A DNA stretch of 64,000 nt from Paralithodes platypus (taxonomy: Eukaryota; Arthropoda; Malacostraca; Decapoda; Lithodidae): the NCBI GenBank assembly GCA_032716605.1, contig CM064495.1, positions 48,381,413-48,445,412 on the forward strand. The letters are read 5' to 3'. Shown piece by piece: positions 49,368 to 60,182 of the stretch (position 1 is its first letter; the number at the start of each line of letters is the position of its first letter). The notes under the pieces are model-generated. The model searched no databases, was not told the DNA's origin, and worked only from the letters and a program-made list of their open reading frames with translations. The position numbers were made by a program, and so were the translations under genes.

Positions 49368-50046
49368 TAAGTTAGCGAGACGTGGTACTCCTGAGAACAC
49401 ATTGCTTCGTCTACCTGACGTCTTTCCGGTGCTCGGGTCCAGGATCTGTACTGCGTGGAATGAGGAATGGTATACTCTCCCTACCACTATCCATCTCTGT
49501 TCCTTCAAAGACCATGTCTCCCCATGGTTATCAACTCCCTCTACTGTTTGCGCTGACCAGGTTGTTCTTACCCGCCTTCGCGTCGGCCATACCAAGGCGA
49601 CACATGGCTATTTAATGACTACACCTAGGCCTCCACCACCTTATTGCCATCACTGTCACCCATTTGCTGTGCGAATGCCGCAAATACAATTATAAACAAC
49701 TGTGTTATCTTCGTAACAAGACTCTTCCTGCATTGCTTTGCGATTCTCCTACCTTTACCTTTGCTCCAATCCGCACCTATCTACACGCTATACGTATGTT
49801 CAATGAAATCTGACTGACTTATTTCTGATCTGTCCCCCCACTTTCTCAACACATCATTGGTCTCCTAGCCTTATAAGTGGCATTCGCTCAGAAGGCTAGT
49901 ATAAAATCTCACATCATCATCATCATGATGGCGGGGGTGGGAGGGGAGTGTAATTTATCAGCTAGATTTGTTGGGGGTACAGCCATAGAAAATAAATTTT
50001 AGTCTAGTTTAATACAGTTTAGTGCTTTAGTCCTTGTTAATAAGTA

Positions 50047-51179
50047 GGGGAGAGCGGTGATGGTTCGGACGGAAGGATGGTTCGGACAGTGCATTTCCTG
50101 AGAAACGTATGGGACTTAAGGCCCCGAGATTTTGCGTGAAACTGCGAGAGTTTGTCTACTGTCATCACGCGTGATTTGGTTCCTACATCAGCTACACTTT
50201 TTAATGCAGGTTCGATTTTATGGTTTTTTGCACTTCCTATGTAATATTTTCACTTTATATCGTAAGCTCTACCTCCATGAATATGTCAACCAGCGAAATA
50301 TGCATTATTATGGTGAAACTATGTTGTATGCCGAAGATATTGCCGTAAATAACAAATGCTAAAGTCGCTTGTGTGAACGTTGAGCGTACTCATCAATTAA
50401 CTATATAGATTCGGGATCATTCGGACAGTTGAGGGTGGTGATGGTTCGGACCAGTCCGAACCATCTTTCCCACTAATTGCCAAAAAATTACCTTATCAAT
50501 TGATAACACTACTTCTTGTAAATATCAATATTATGAACACATAGTGAAACACAACTCTTAATATCCATCAGGGAATAATATATTTACATTTTATTATGCA
50601 TTTATCTGTGCTAATACAATATAAAATAAAATAAGTCAATTATGTAATTTATTTGAAGTAACATAGTCCTAATCCATACCTATAATATTGTTTATACAAA
50701 TAAAGGTACTGTATGATTATTTGATTTATGGATAAGTACATTATCCATAATTCTGGTTAAGTATAATCCAGTTTGTTTTCAATATTATTTGTTTACAAAT
50801 ATGAAGAGGTTAATTTCGATTATGAAGTTTAATTTTGTATTTTAGCAAAATAACATGTCTTTGAATTGATAAATTCTTGTTTTTAGCAAATCCAACTCAC
50901 ATAATTTTAAGATTATGCCAATTAATATACGTGACCGTACCATCCCACCCTTCTGACCGAACCATCACCACTGGTAGGGAAGGTTCGGACTATTTAGAAA
51001 CTTGTGTTTCGGGAACTATAGCTCAAAACTGAAAAGAGCTAAGGGTTTGAAATAATTAGGCTAAAGAATCAAATAACGAAGCAACATTATAACATCAACT
51101 AGATTATACTACTGCTTAAACCTGAATTTCTACAAATATTTAAACAAAAAAAAGTGTCCGAACCATCACTGCTCTCCCC
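50047..51179. mobile_element. TA-flanked MITE, family M copy 2, uninterrupted
   Basis: TA lies at 50045-50046 and 51180-51181. The ends GGGGAGAGCGGTGATGG and the complement of CCATCACTGCTCTCCCC are inverted. The motif GGTTCGGAC and its complement recur through the element. It serves as the unbroken reference for 14533-29132. No transposase is present. Confidence 0.92.
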
Positions 51180-51435
51180 TACTGTTAATGATGTGCAAGT
51201 GATTATTCAACGTAATTCACTTTATCTACATAAGGATATGAATGGTTTGATATATTTAGATTTCACAAAACTAAAATTATGTATGAACAAAATGGCCATG
51301 AACCTCTTGTGCAATCGTCGGCAACAATATCGGTACAATTTTTATAGCCACAATTTAGAGACAATTATGATACACTGGCAAAAATTATTTACAGTTGAAG
51401 TCACAAAGATAAAATTCCGGAGATTCACTCGTTAA

Positions 51436-51767
51436 GGGGGTAGAGTTTATTTTTGGTCTATTTATTTATTAGTTTCCTCACTAGACCTTTATCAAGCATA
51501 ACAAATAAAAAAAATACTTAGAGATATTTGTAAATTTTTCGGTAGGAAAATATTCTGGCCGAAGGTGGGTTTCTCCTGAATTACGGTCTTGCTATCACTC
51601 GCCAGGAAGAAATAGACACCTAAATGGCATGAAAGATCCTAATATTTACATTGAAAGGGAGTGAAAGATCTTAAAATCGCCAAACTAATGGAACAGACTT
51701 CTTAAAATCTCAAAACGAATGGGGTTAAACACGAGGGAGAAAGGAAGAAAAAGCAACTACCTCCCCC
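51436..51767 (+). mobile_element. TTAA MITE, family Q, complete copy
   Basis: TTAA lies at 51432-51435 and 51768-51771. The ends GGGGGTAGAGTTTATTTTTGG and CAACTACCTCCCCC are weakly inverted, and the interior is family Q. Confidence 0.85.
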
Positions 51768-51771
51768 TTAA

Positions 51772-52680
51772 TCTTCTTTCTAGTTTGATCAATAGGTGTC
51801 TAGATAATAATGACCTGGATTGTACAAACTCTAAACCAGTGAATTTGGTAGCTGGTGTTCCGAACAATTGTATATGCATTTTGTTGGACTCTGATATTTG
51901 GTACATGGTGAAATCAGAAATATTGACGAATTAGTTTTATTCTTGGATTACTTGGGTGAGATACATCTTTAATGCAATTGAAATTAGTGGAAGTAACTTA
52001 ATTAGACTTGACTGCATCATAATATAACTTAACAAAATATAACTTGTTGTCACTTAAGAATTTAAGATAATCGCTGGTAATTATTCTTATGCAACGGATT
52101 ATTGCAACACCAATAGTATGTCGACTTAAAATAGATCATGTTACCCTGCAAACATTGCAATAAAACTATTAAATCCATTATGGAATGTATCTTTAAACTT
52201 CAAAATAGTATAATAGATTAACATCTCTTATCCTGGTATACACAAGAAAATTTAAATATTACAAGATCTATGTACTGTGCAAAACATCTCTGTAAGCTAC
52301 TATCAAAATAATTGCATATATTCTGCTACTCTTTATGATGGAACAATACATTTGAGAGTAAAGACCCTCTTGCAGCAATTTTTTCCATGTAATGTCATTC
52401 TCTACAAAAGATGCTCAAACCCCATATTCAGCCAACGTGACCTCTAAAACTCTAAGGAAGGAAAACAATGAAGGCTGCTAATTTGTTAAGTATTATTTAA
52501 TTACTAATCTTTTCTCATTTAAGCTCATTCTGGAGGCTGTTAATCGTAAGGATTTAATAAACTCTCTTGACCCTTCTTAGGTAGTCAGTATCTCCAAATG
52601 ACTGTATTTATATACCTAAATTTCAATTGCGTATAATACGTTGATGCTAATTTTAATAATTAATTTACTTCTTGCTAAGA
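51772..52680. other. No feature recognised
   Basis: This is AT-rich sequence without a supported exon, RNA gene or repeat match within the window. Confidence 0.4.
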
Positions 52681-52699
52681 TAGGAATGAAGGGGGGGGG

Positions 52700-55110
52700 A
52701 CCAGAAATGCCCCAAGTGGTCTAGCCCATGGTACCGTCCCATCCAAATGCTCTGGACCACTATCTTCCACGCTTACTATACATTTCTGCAACATTCGTGG
52801 ACTTTCTTCTAACTTCCACTCTGTTGAACACCATCTCTCCTCCACCAACCCTGATCTTCTCTTTCTCGCCGAAACTCCGTTGTCTAAGGCAACAGACAGC
52901 AAACCCTTCTCTATATCCTCCTACTATATCTATCCTCAATTCAAAGCCAAAGGTGGATGTTGCGTGTACGTACGCAACAATCTTACTTGCTCTCGTGTAC
53001 CCAACTTTGACTCTTCTGAATTCTCAACTATCTTGCTTAAGCTATCTTGTCACTCTCACTGAATATATGTGCTGTTTATCGCTCTTCTAATTCTACTGAC
53101 TATCCAAAATTCTTTGACCATCTTATTTCTAAAGTGGAACACATTCTATCCATCTCTCCCTTCTCTGAAATATCAATCTTAGGAGATTCCAATGGCTCAA
53201 CTCTAATTTCTCTGACCAACCTGGTGAACAAGCCTACATCTTTTCTATCCTAAATTACCTAGAGCAGTTAGTTCAGCAACCCACCCGTATCCCGGACCGC
53301 CCTGGAGATCAGCCTAACATCTTTTACTTATTTCTAACCTCTAATCCTTCTGCTTATACTGTAAACCTTCTCTCTCCATTGGGTTCCTCCAATCGTAACC
53401 TTATCTCTTTCACCTGTCCTGTCTCTCCAGTATGGCCTTCTGACCCCACCAGCCGGCGGTGCTTGTCGCTGCCGACTGGGAGGCTCTACGGCGGTACTTC
53501 TTTGATTTCCCATGGATTTAATTTTTGCTTTCGTGGCCGGTGACCCTCAGAGAGTGCCGAGCGTATTACTGAGGTAATACTTTCAGGCATGAAAGCATAC
53601 ATCCCATTCTCTTTCTCTCTGACTAACTCACAAAAATCTTGGTTTATTCACGCAATAAGGAAGAAGCATTCAAACGATACCGTCGCCTTCAAACTCAAGA
53701 ATTCCGTACTTTATATCCTGCCTGGAATCAAGCCAAATCTGTCCTTCGACTCGACAAAAACTCTTTCATCAATAACAAATGCTCTGAACTTTCCAACTCT
53801 AGCTCTTCCTAACTTTCTAACATCTAGCCAACAATTTTACTTCCTCATCTTTCCCTCCTCTTTTCCACTCTGACAAAGCTGAACTCTTCGCTCAAACTTC
53901 TGCTAAGAACTCTACTTCGGATGATTCCGGCGCTACTCCTCCATCTCAACCCCCCTCTCACTTATACCCAATATCATAATTTCTTCTAATGATGTACTCT
54001 CAGCCTTCTCTTGGCTTAATACTAAAAAGGCATATGGACCGGATGGTGTTCCTCCTGTTGTACTCAAAAACAGTTCTTCCGTGCTGACTCTCTGTCTAGG
54101 CAAACTTTCGTCTGTCTTTCCTCTAACGTCTTTCCTTCTTGCTGGAAGTTTGCTCTTATTCAACCTGTCCCAAAAAAGGGTGACTGCTCTCAAACCTCCA
54201 ACTATCGTCCAATTACTCTCATTTTTTGCTTATCTAAAGTTTATTAAACTATTCTTAACTCAAAATGTCTAAAGCATTAATCTTCCCATAATCTAGTTTC
54301 AGATCCCCAGTACGGTTTCCTTAAGGGCCACTCTACTGGTGATCTTGCTTATCTTACTAACTCCTGGTCATCCTCCTTTCGGGACTTCGGTGAGACTTTT
54401 TCTATTGCGCTAGACATATCGAAAGCCTTTGAAAGAATTTGGCACAAATCCCTAATTTCCAAACTATCCTCCTTTGGTTTCTATCCCTCTATCTTTGCCT
54501 TTGTCTCTAATTTCCTTTCAGACCGCTCCATAGCTGCAGTTGTGGGCGGCCATCGCTCACTTCCTCAACCTATCAACTATTAGAAAGAGGATTGGAGACA
54601 GAAGAAAACTCTGAGGAATCTCAGGGTTTTCTTCTGTCTCCAATCCTCTTTCTAATATTATTTATGATCTCCTCAACTATACCTCTAGTCCTATCCACTT
54701 GTATGCTGATGACTACACTATTCAACTAGTTTTTTCACATCAACCAAGCACTCAATCACTCCAAAACTCACGTAAAAGGGCCATAGAACGCCTATCTATT
54801 GATATATCAATTATTTCTGACTGGGGCAGAGAAAATCTTGTGATTTTCCACGCCTCCAAGACCCATTATCCCTCCATCGTAATCTTCCGGAAGACTATAA
54901 ATTATTTTTCAACAATAGGCCTACACAAATCAACCCTTCATCTTCTCTCAATATTCTAGGTGTATCTTTTTCATCTGACCTTTCTTGGAAAGATCATATT
55001 ACCATTCTTGCTAAAAACAGCTTCCCAACCGTCTCTGAGGCTTCTTCACCCCGCCTTTCAACACCATCCCACTCCTATTCTGTCCAGCTCTCCAAACCAA
55101 GAATTTGCCA
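52700..55110 (+). pseudogene. Crustacean-type LINE, endonuclease plus RT, decayed
   Basis: The endonuclease begins CNIRGLSSNFHSVEHHLSST, then LLFLAETPLSKATDS, GGCCVYVRNNLTCSRV and [10 protein letters not shown]. The RT has YGPDGVPPVVLKN, FALIQPVPKKGDCSQTSNYRP, DPQYGFLKGHSTGDLAYL, SIALDISKAFERIWHKSL and HLYADDYTIQL. At least six frameshifts or stops are present. In 54579-54656 the RT region before YADD carries a short inverted duplication. The copy ends at a T24 run (55111-55134). No ORF1 is visible. Confidence 0.82.
54579..54656. repeat. 37-bp-arm hairpin within the LINE RT region
   Basis: ATTAGAAAGAGGATTGGAGA...CTCTGAG (54579-54615) is the complement of CTCAGGG...TCTCCAATCCTCTTTCTAAT (54620-54656) apart from one mismatch, with a 4-base loop. 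The right arm is the original coding sequence (SPIL-type region before YADD); the left arm is an inverted copy of it. Confidence 0.9.
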
Positions 55111-55199
55111 TTTTTTTTTTTTTTTTTTTTTTTTGTATACTTAGCAAGAGAACTCAGGAGCTCTCTCCCTCATTCAATTTTTTCCTTCATTCAATAACT

Positions 55200-55330
55200 T
55201 AAATTGCTTTAAAATTCTCGTGTCCAGGCATTTTGACCCCAAAGTCCCTTGAATTTGGCTCTCTGTCACTCTTTTGGCTTTGGGGGAGGCACATGTACAG
55301 GCAACCTGCCTATTGTCTCCTTCATACACA
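55200..55330. repeat. Block shared with 38398-38490
   Basis: TTTGGCTCTCT-CT-CTCTTT followed by TTGG-GGGGACAC and ACAGGCA-CCT-CC-TTTGTC is similar at both places, so this is a small interspersed repeat or LINE 3' UTR piece. Confidence 0.45.
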
Positions 55331-55454
55331 TAGACAAAAAATATCAAAATATGTTCCTTTTTTCTAATGAATGGAGAGCCTGAGCTGTGTTTTTAACCAA
55401 CTGTTACAACTGTCGAACTGTTGCAGCAATTATTGTATTATCGTCCCACTGAAA

Positions 55455-56037
55455 TTAAAGATCCATTCCAAAGGTGATATCATATAGAGCTTCTTCCTCT
55501 CGTCTGACTGAAGAGAGAAGCTTGGCCTTGAAGCCTGAGTTCTCTGCCCTCTTGTTGTCCTCCGCCTCCACCTGGTACACGAGTCCATCCAAGCCGTGGG
55601 TCACCTGCCCCAAAAGTAGTGCAGGTACATCTCCAATATCTCTGGCAACAACACTAAGGGTGGGTTTACCTTTGGCATCGTAATCCACTATCAAGTGTCC
55701 TTTCTTCACACCACCCTTCACTGCTGGTAACCCATGTCCCTCCTCGACAAGTTTGACATCCGGGAGACTGACTTTTACCACCAGCTGCGTCGCTGTGGAT
55801 CCAGTCGCTCCGGAAGCTTTGTACGATGCGATGAGCCGGGATCTGTGCTGGCCGCCCATCATGAGCTGCCGTTCCACAATGGTGAGGGCATCTTCCGAGG
55901 GCCTGAAGCGCAGGGCCCCCGGGGATTTGGTGGCATTGTTGTAGCGTCGCTTTAGGTACTCTCTGGCATGTTCGTCCATCGATATCACTACCAGCGTCAC
56001 ATCCAGGTCACCCGGACCACTCACACTAATGAAGTAC
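55455..56037 (-). CDS. Terminal exon of an unidentified host protein
   Basis: The acceptor on - is GTGTGTCAG followed by GTACTTCATT. The exon encodes 193 residues from YFISVSGPGDLDVTLVVIS to YDITFGMDL and a stop (TAA, 55455-55457). Joined to the exon at 60009-59879 it gives ...LNPDTR/YFISV in frame. Codon use is GC-rich and there is no internal stop over 580 nt, unlike the transposon relics. The middle (MMGGQHRSRLIASYKASG) and the alternating hydrophobic stretches (TQLVVKVSLPDVKLV, LIVDYDAKGKPTLSVVA) suggest beta-rich folding. There is no signal peptide, helix or catalytic motif that I recognise, and I do not know the family. Confidence 0.8.
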
Positions 56038-56282
56038 CTGACACACGCCAAAGAGTTATAATTAGGTGGTTGCTGTGTTTAGCATGCATTTCAGCAGTCA
56101 AGTTTCATGAATTGATATGAACTTATACCATAATGAAAAATCAGCACTATTAATCGCTAGGGGCACATTCATCACTATATGATGAAGGAATTGGTCAAGC
56201 ATGGAAATTTTATTGCCAGAACTATTGATTCAGACCCTTGATTCATGCTCTAAAATGAAAAAAATGCCACTATGTATGTATT

Positions 56283-57945
56283 ACTTTATTATCAGTGCTT
56301 GGAAAGTTGTATGGCAGGGTGTTGATAGAGAGGATAAAAGTATACGGAAGTTGTAATAGGAGAAGAACAGTGCGGTTTTAGGAGGGGAAGAGGGTGCGTG
56401 GATCAGATTTTTTCAGTAAGACAGTTATGCGAGAAGTATTTAGAGGAGCATAAGGAGATATTTTGGGCTTTTATGGACTTGGAAAAAGCATTATGATCGT
56501 GTGGATTGTGAAGCAATGTTGAAGGTGTTAAGGATTTATGAAATTGCAGGAAATTTGTTAAAAGCAGTTAAGAGTTTTTATGAAGGGAGCTGATCGTGTG
56601 TTAAGAGTAGGAAATGGTGAGCTGAGTGAATGGTTTCAGGTAAATGTAGGTTTGCGACAGGGTTGTGTAATGACACCATGGCTGTTTAATATGTTGATGG
56701 ATGGTGTGGTGAGGGAGGTGAAAATGAGAACTATGGGAAGAGGATTGGGTTTAGTAGGAAAGAATGGTAGAGATTGGGAGTTGAATCAGATGCTGTTTGC
56801 TGATGACACAGCATTGGTGGCGGATTCTGAGGAGAAACTGCAGCGGGTAGTCAAAGAGTTTGGTGTAGTTTGTGGGAGGAGGAAACTGAAGGTGAACGTC
56901 AATAAAAGTAAAGTAATGGTGTGTAATAGGGGTGATCGTAGGGTGACCCTAGATGCGATGCTGGATGGGGAAATACTGGAACAAGCAGTGTTCTAAATAT
57001 CTAGGAGGAATGATAAGCAGGAGTAGAGGTATGGAAATGGAGATAAAACAGAGAGTGTGTGAAGGAAGGAAGGTTTTCGGAGCAATGGGAAGTATGTGGA
57101 AGATGAGAAATCTCGGAATGAAAGTAAAAAGTGCAATGTATCAAGGAATTGTTGTGCCAACAGTGATGTATGGGGCTGAGACATGGGCTCCGAAGGAAAA
57201 GGAGAGAAGAAAGCTGGATATGATGGAGATGAGCTGCTAGAGGAGTATGTGTGAAGTTACTCATAGAGACAGATTGAGAAATTAAGAAATACGTAGGAGA
57301 GTTGGATAGCAGGAACATTTGTCGGGCAGAGTGGACAGAAGGGTGCTGAGCTGGTATGGTCATGTTGAACGAATGAAAGATGAAAGGCTTACAAAGAGAA
57401 TATGTGAGTCAGATACAAGGGGAGATAGTAGGGCAGGAAGACCCCCATTGAGATGAAGAGACTGTGTAAGACAAGCTTTGGATGATAGAGGAATGACTAT
57501 AGATCAGGCAAAGGAAGTGGTAATAAACAGGAATGAATGGAGAATGCATGTGGATAGATGAGTGAACATGTGGTCATTTGGGGGAAGGGGTCGGACGCAA
57601 GTTGGACTAGATAATAGTCCATCAGGCGCCTGGCTCGGGGAGACGGTGGATATGAAGGGTGCGCCTGGAAGTGTGGTGGTAGGGCTTCGCTGCATGTCTG
57701 CCTGCTGAGATCGGAACCTCTCCGGGTGGTCGGGGGCCGGGGGAGTGCTGGAGGGAACTTGGTGACCCTGGTGTCTGGGTCTTCTCCTGGATGACCTAGT
57801 TGTGTGTGAATTTGTGTTTTGTTTTTGGGTGTTCATTGTCTTCTTTTGTGTTTTCCCTATTCTGGCTCTGTCTCGAGTCCCCCCCCCAAAAAAAAAAAAT
57901 GGGAAAAGTGGGGATTGGGCCTGAGTATATAGATAGATAGATGTA
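56283..57945 (+). pseudogene. RTE family A, 5'-truncated copy, + orientation
   Basis: It reads LGKLYGRVLIER, EEQCGFRRGRGC, then VNVGLRQGCVMTPWLFNML, MLFADDTALVADS, YLGGMISRSRG, TVMYGAETWAPKEKE and a C-terminal tail out of frame. It ends GGGATTGGGCCTGAG followed by (TAGA)n. Frameshifts are at about 56490, 56580, 56990 and 57240. It lies in the intron of the - strand gene, antisense to it. Confidence 0.88.
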
Positions 57946-58109
57946 TGTTCTCCCACAAACATTAAATACGCTCATGAGTATACTGTATATTAAATTCAAT
58001 ATTTTGAAACTATAAACTTAATGCAATTATAAAAACTTCATCTTCAGGATCTAAAATATTTAGCTAAAGAATTTTACAGGTTTAAATTATAGTAAAATTC
58101 ATTTTCCAT

Positions 58110-58856
58110 TCTATTCTATATACTCAGGCCCAATCCCCACTTTTCCTATTTTTTTCTTTTCTTTTTCCCTCTTTTCCGTTTTGTTTTGTTTTCTTTTTTT
58201 TGGGGGGTGGCCGACTCAAGACAGAGCCAGAATAGAGACAACACAACAGAAAACAACGAACACACAAAAACAAAACACAAATTCACACACATCTAGGTCA
58301 TCCAGGAGAAGACCCAGACACCAGGGTCACCAAGGTCCCTCCAGCATTTCCCCGGCCCCCGACCACCCGAAAAGGTTCCAATCTCGGCAGGCAGACATGC
58401 AGTAGAGCGAAACCACAAGCCCGCCCACCACACTTCTAGGCGCACCCGTCATTTAAACCGTCTCCCTGGGCTAGGCGCATGATGGACTATTATCTAGTCC
58501 AACTTGCGCCCGACCCCTTCCCCAAAATGACCACGTGTTCACTCATCTATTCACAAGCATTCTCCATTCATTCTTGTTTATTACCACTTCCCTTGCCTGA
58601 TCTATAAGTCATTCCTCTATCATCCAAAGCTTGTCTTACAGTCTCTCCATCTCAATGGGGGTCTTCCTGCCCTTCTATCTCCCCTTGTATCTGACTCACA
58701 CATTCTCTTTGTAAGCCTTTCATCTTCTATTCGTTCAACATGACCATACCAGCTCAGCACCCTTCTGTCCACTCTGGCCGACAAATGTTCTTGCTGCCCC
58801 ACTCTCCTACGTATCTTCTCATTTCTCAATCTGTCTCAACGAGTCTCTACGAGTAA
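58110..58856 (-). pseudogene. RTE family A 3' fragment, - orientation
   Basis: It contains the terminal block CAGGCCCAATCCCCACTTTTCC, the 3' UTR, and the ORF end (RRRVGQQEHLSARVDRRVL, SWYGHVERIEDERLTKRMC). It faces the + copy (56283-57945) tail to tail across about 165 bp. Confidence 0.88.
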
Positions 58857-58934
58857 GGGAGGTCAGATGAGGTTTGATCAATTAAGGGCAGGCAAGTTTA
58901 CATTAGAAAAGGTTAAGTTATAATGATATCCCAC

Positions 58935-59002
58935 CTGGCGTCCAGATTGAGGATGATGTTGGGTAGTAGGGAGGCCATGGCATTGTGAGGGACGAGCAGA
59001 TC
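58935..59002 (-). pseudogene. Decayed copy of the penultimate exon
   Basis: It encodes DLLVPHNA/MASLLPNIILNLDA, parallel to DLPFPYNAREVVMSSLLPYIILNPDT, with a clean 12-nt deletion (no frameshift) and the same GCCAG/GTGGGA donor and phase. Homology stops near 59003 and no convincing acceptor follows; a family Q MITE begins at 59020. It is either a dead tandem duplicate or an alternative exon with an unusual acceptor. Confidence 0.7.
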
Positions 59003-59019
59003 GGGTTGAGTTAAGTTAA

Positions 59020-59809
59020 GGGGAGGTTTGCTTTTTCGGGTTTAACACCTTAAGAGCGGCCTATGCGGTTTATTTATATGTACCGCCCAGCGGGGTGTTT
59101 TTAGCCAAAATAGGGCTGTTTACGTGATCATTTTCATGCCTAAATAAGACCCAGAACGTAAAACAAGTATCTATCCCTGAAAGGGCATAAACAGAGCTTT
59201 CGAATGACACCATAACCATCCTTTTATGGTGGCTAGTTTTCTTGCAATAACCGTGCAATGCGAGTGCAAAAAGCATGTAATTAGGCACTTTCCCCATACA
59301 ATTCCGTATATAGCGAGTGAGAGAGGGAGGAGGGAGGTGGGATTCGTGTCAGTAGGTTCGCCGCGGTGGTCTGGAGCAGTCATACGCTCGCTACTCTCCT
59401 GCCACCACTTGTCTCTCTCTCTCAGCAACATTACGTGCTGAAATTGCCACTCGACCTATGTCGAGCGCCGCCACATAGTCCAGCTTTATTTAACTCGACT
59501 TATGTTGCTCGCCGACAGTTAGGGGTTAAGACGTTCGCCACATTAGTTTGGTGGTGTTAAGACTATTTGTGCCATGTAGGTGTCTTATTATTTCCTGGCG
59601 AGCGATATCGAGCCTGTAATTTAGGAGTCAGCTTTTGGCTGGGACATTTTTCTACCGAGAAATGTAAAAAAATATCTAGGAGGGGGGCCTTGGGGATATT
59701 TGTTTTAAGCTTGATGGAGGTCTAGGCAGGAAACTAAAAACTAAAATAATAAATAAATATATAATAAAGCGACTAATACAGTAAATCTACCCTACCCTCT
59801 TTAGTTTGG
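59020..59809 (-). mobile_element. TTAA MITE, family Q, split by a family S MITE
   Basis: The left part is 59020-59041 (GGGGAGGTTTGCTTTTTCGG after TTAA 59016-59019) and the right part is 59530-59809 (GACGTTCGCCACATTAG, GGCTGGGACATTTTTCTACC, CTACCCTACCCTC then TTTAG). The family S copy 59046-59525 sits inside it. Confidence 0.75.
59046..59525. mobile_element. TTAA MITE, family S copy 2
   Basis: TTAA lies at 59042-59045 and 59526-59529. It is nearly identical to 460-939 (GCGGCCTATGCGGTTTAT, TACCGCCCAGCGGGGTG), so this family moved recently compared with its neighbours. Confidence 0.88.
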
Positions 59810-59878
59810 TCTGATTTGGTTAGGTAATATCAAATTAGGACAGAAACTCAAATCCATTATATTAGACTAATCTCCCAC

Positions 59879-60009
59879 CTGGTGTCCGGATTAAGGATGA
59901 TGTAGGGTAGAAGGGAGGACATGACCACCTCTCTGGCATTGTAAGGGAAGGGCAGGTCGGTGGCGCCATAACCCAGGGACACTCGGGAGGGGCTCCGACT
60001 CCGACCCTT
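59879..60009 (-). CDS. Penultimate exon of the same unidentified protein
   Basis: On - the acceptor is a C-rich tract ending CCCCACAG and the donor is CCAG/GTGGGA. The 131 nt encode KGRSRSPSRVSLGYGATDLP ... SSLLPYIILNPDT plus two bases that form Arg with the next exon. A basic start leads to a hydrophobic segment (MSSLLPYIILN). I have not identified the family. Upstream exons were not found before the window end. Confidence 0.7.
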
Positions 60010-60182
60010 CTGTGGGGGGGAACGGGGGGGTCAGAAACTTTAACATATAAATCCTGGCTCAATATGAACGTTCAAACAGTAATATTAATGGAGAATTTAT
60101 TGAAATAATGGGAAAGCTTCTCACCACACCTGTATAGCCTACCTCCACCATCTGATCTCCATCACTATCACCACCTACACTG

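Larger units (their letters stand above)
40150..49932 (+). mobile_element. Jockey/I-like LINE, nearly full length, decayed, with three inserted DNA elements
   Basis: A GC-rich 5' UTR starts near 40150 (CCTGCCGTTAGGGAGCCACC). A gag-like ORF1, an endonuclease, RT, RNase H and a (CAT)n tail at 49906-49927 follow in order. GGGGGTGGG at 40141-40149 and 49933-49941 is a plausible target duplication. Insertions inside it are 42348-43760 (TA element), 45961-46592 and 46775-47212 (TTAA MITEs), so the element itself is about 7.3 kb. Confidence 0.82.

Noticed and set aside
49215..49595. 126-codon ORF on the - strand
   Set aside because: It is the antisense shadow of the RNase H region of the Jockey/I-like LINE.
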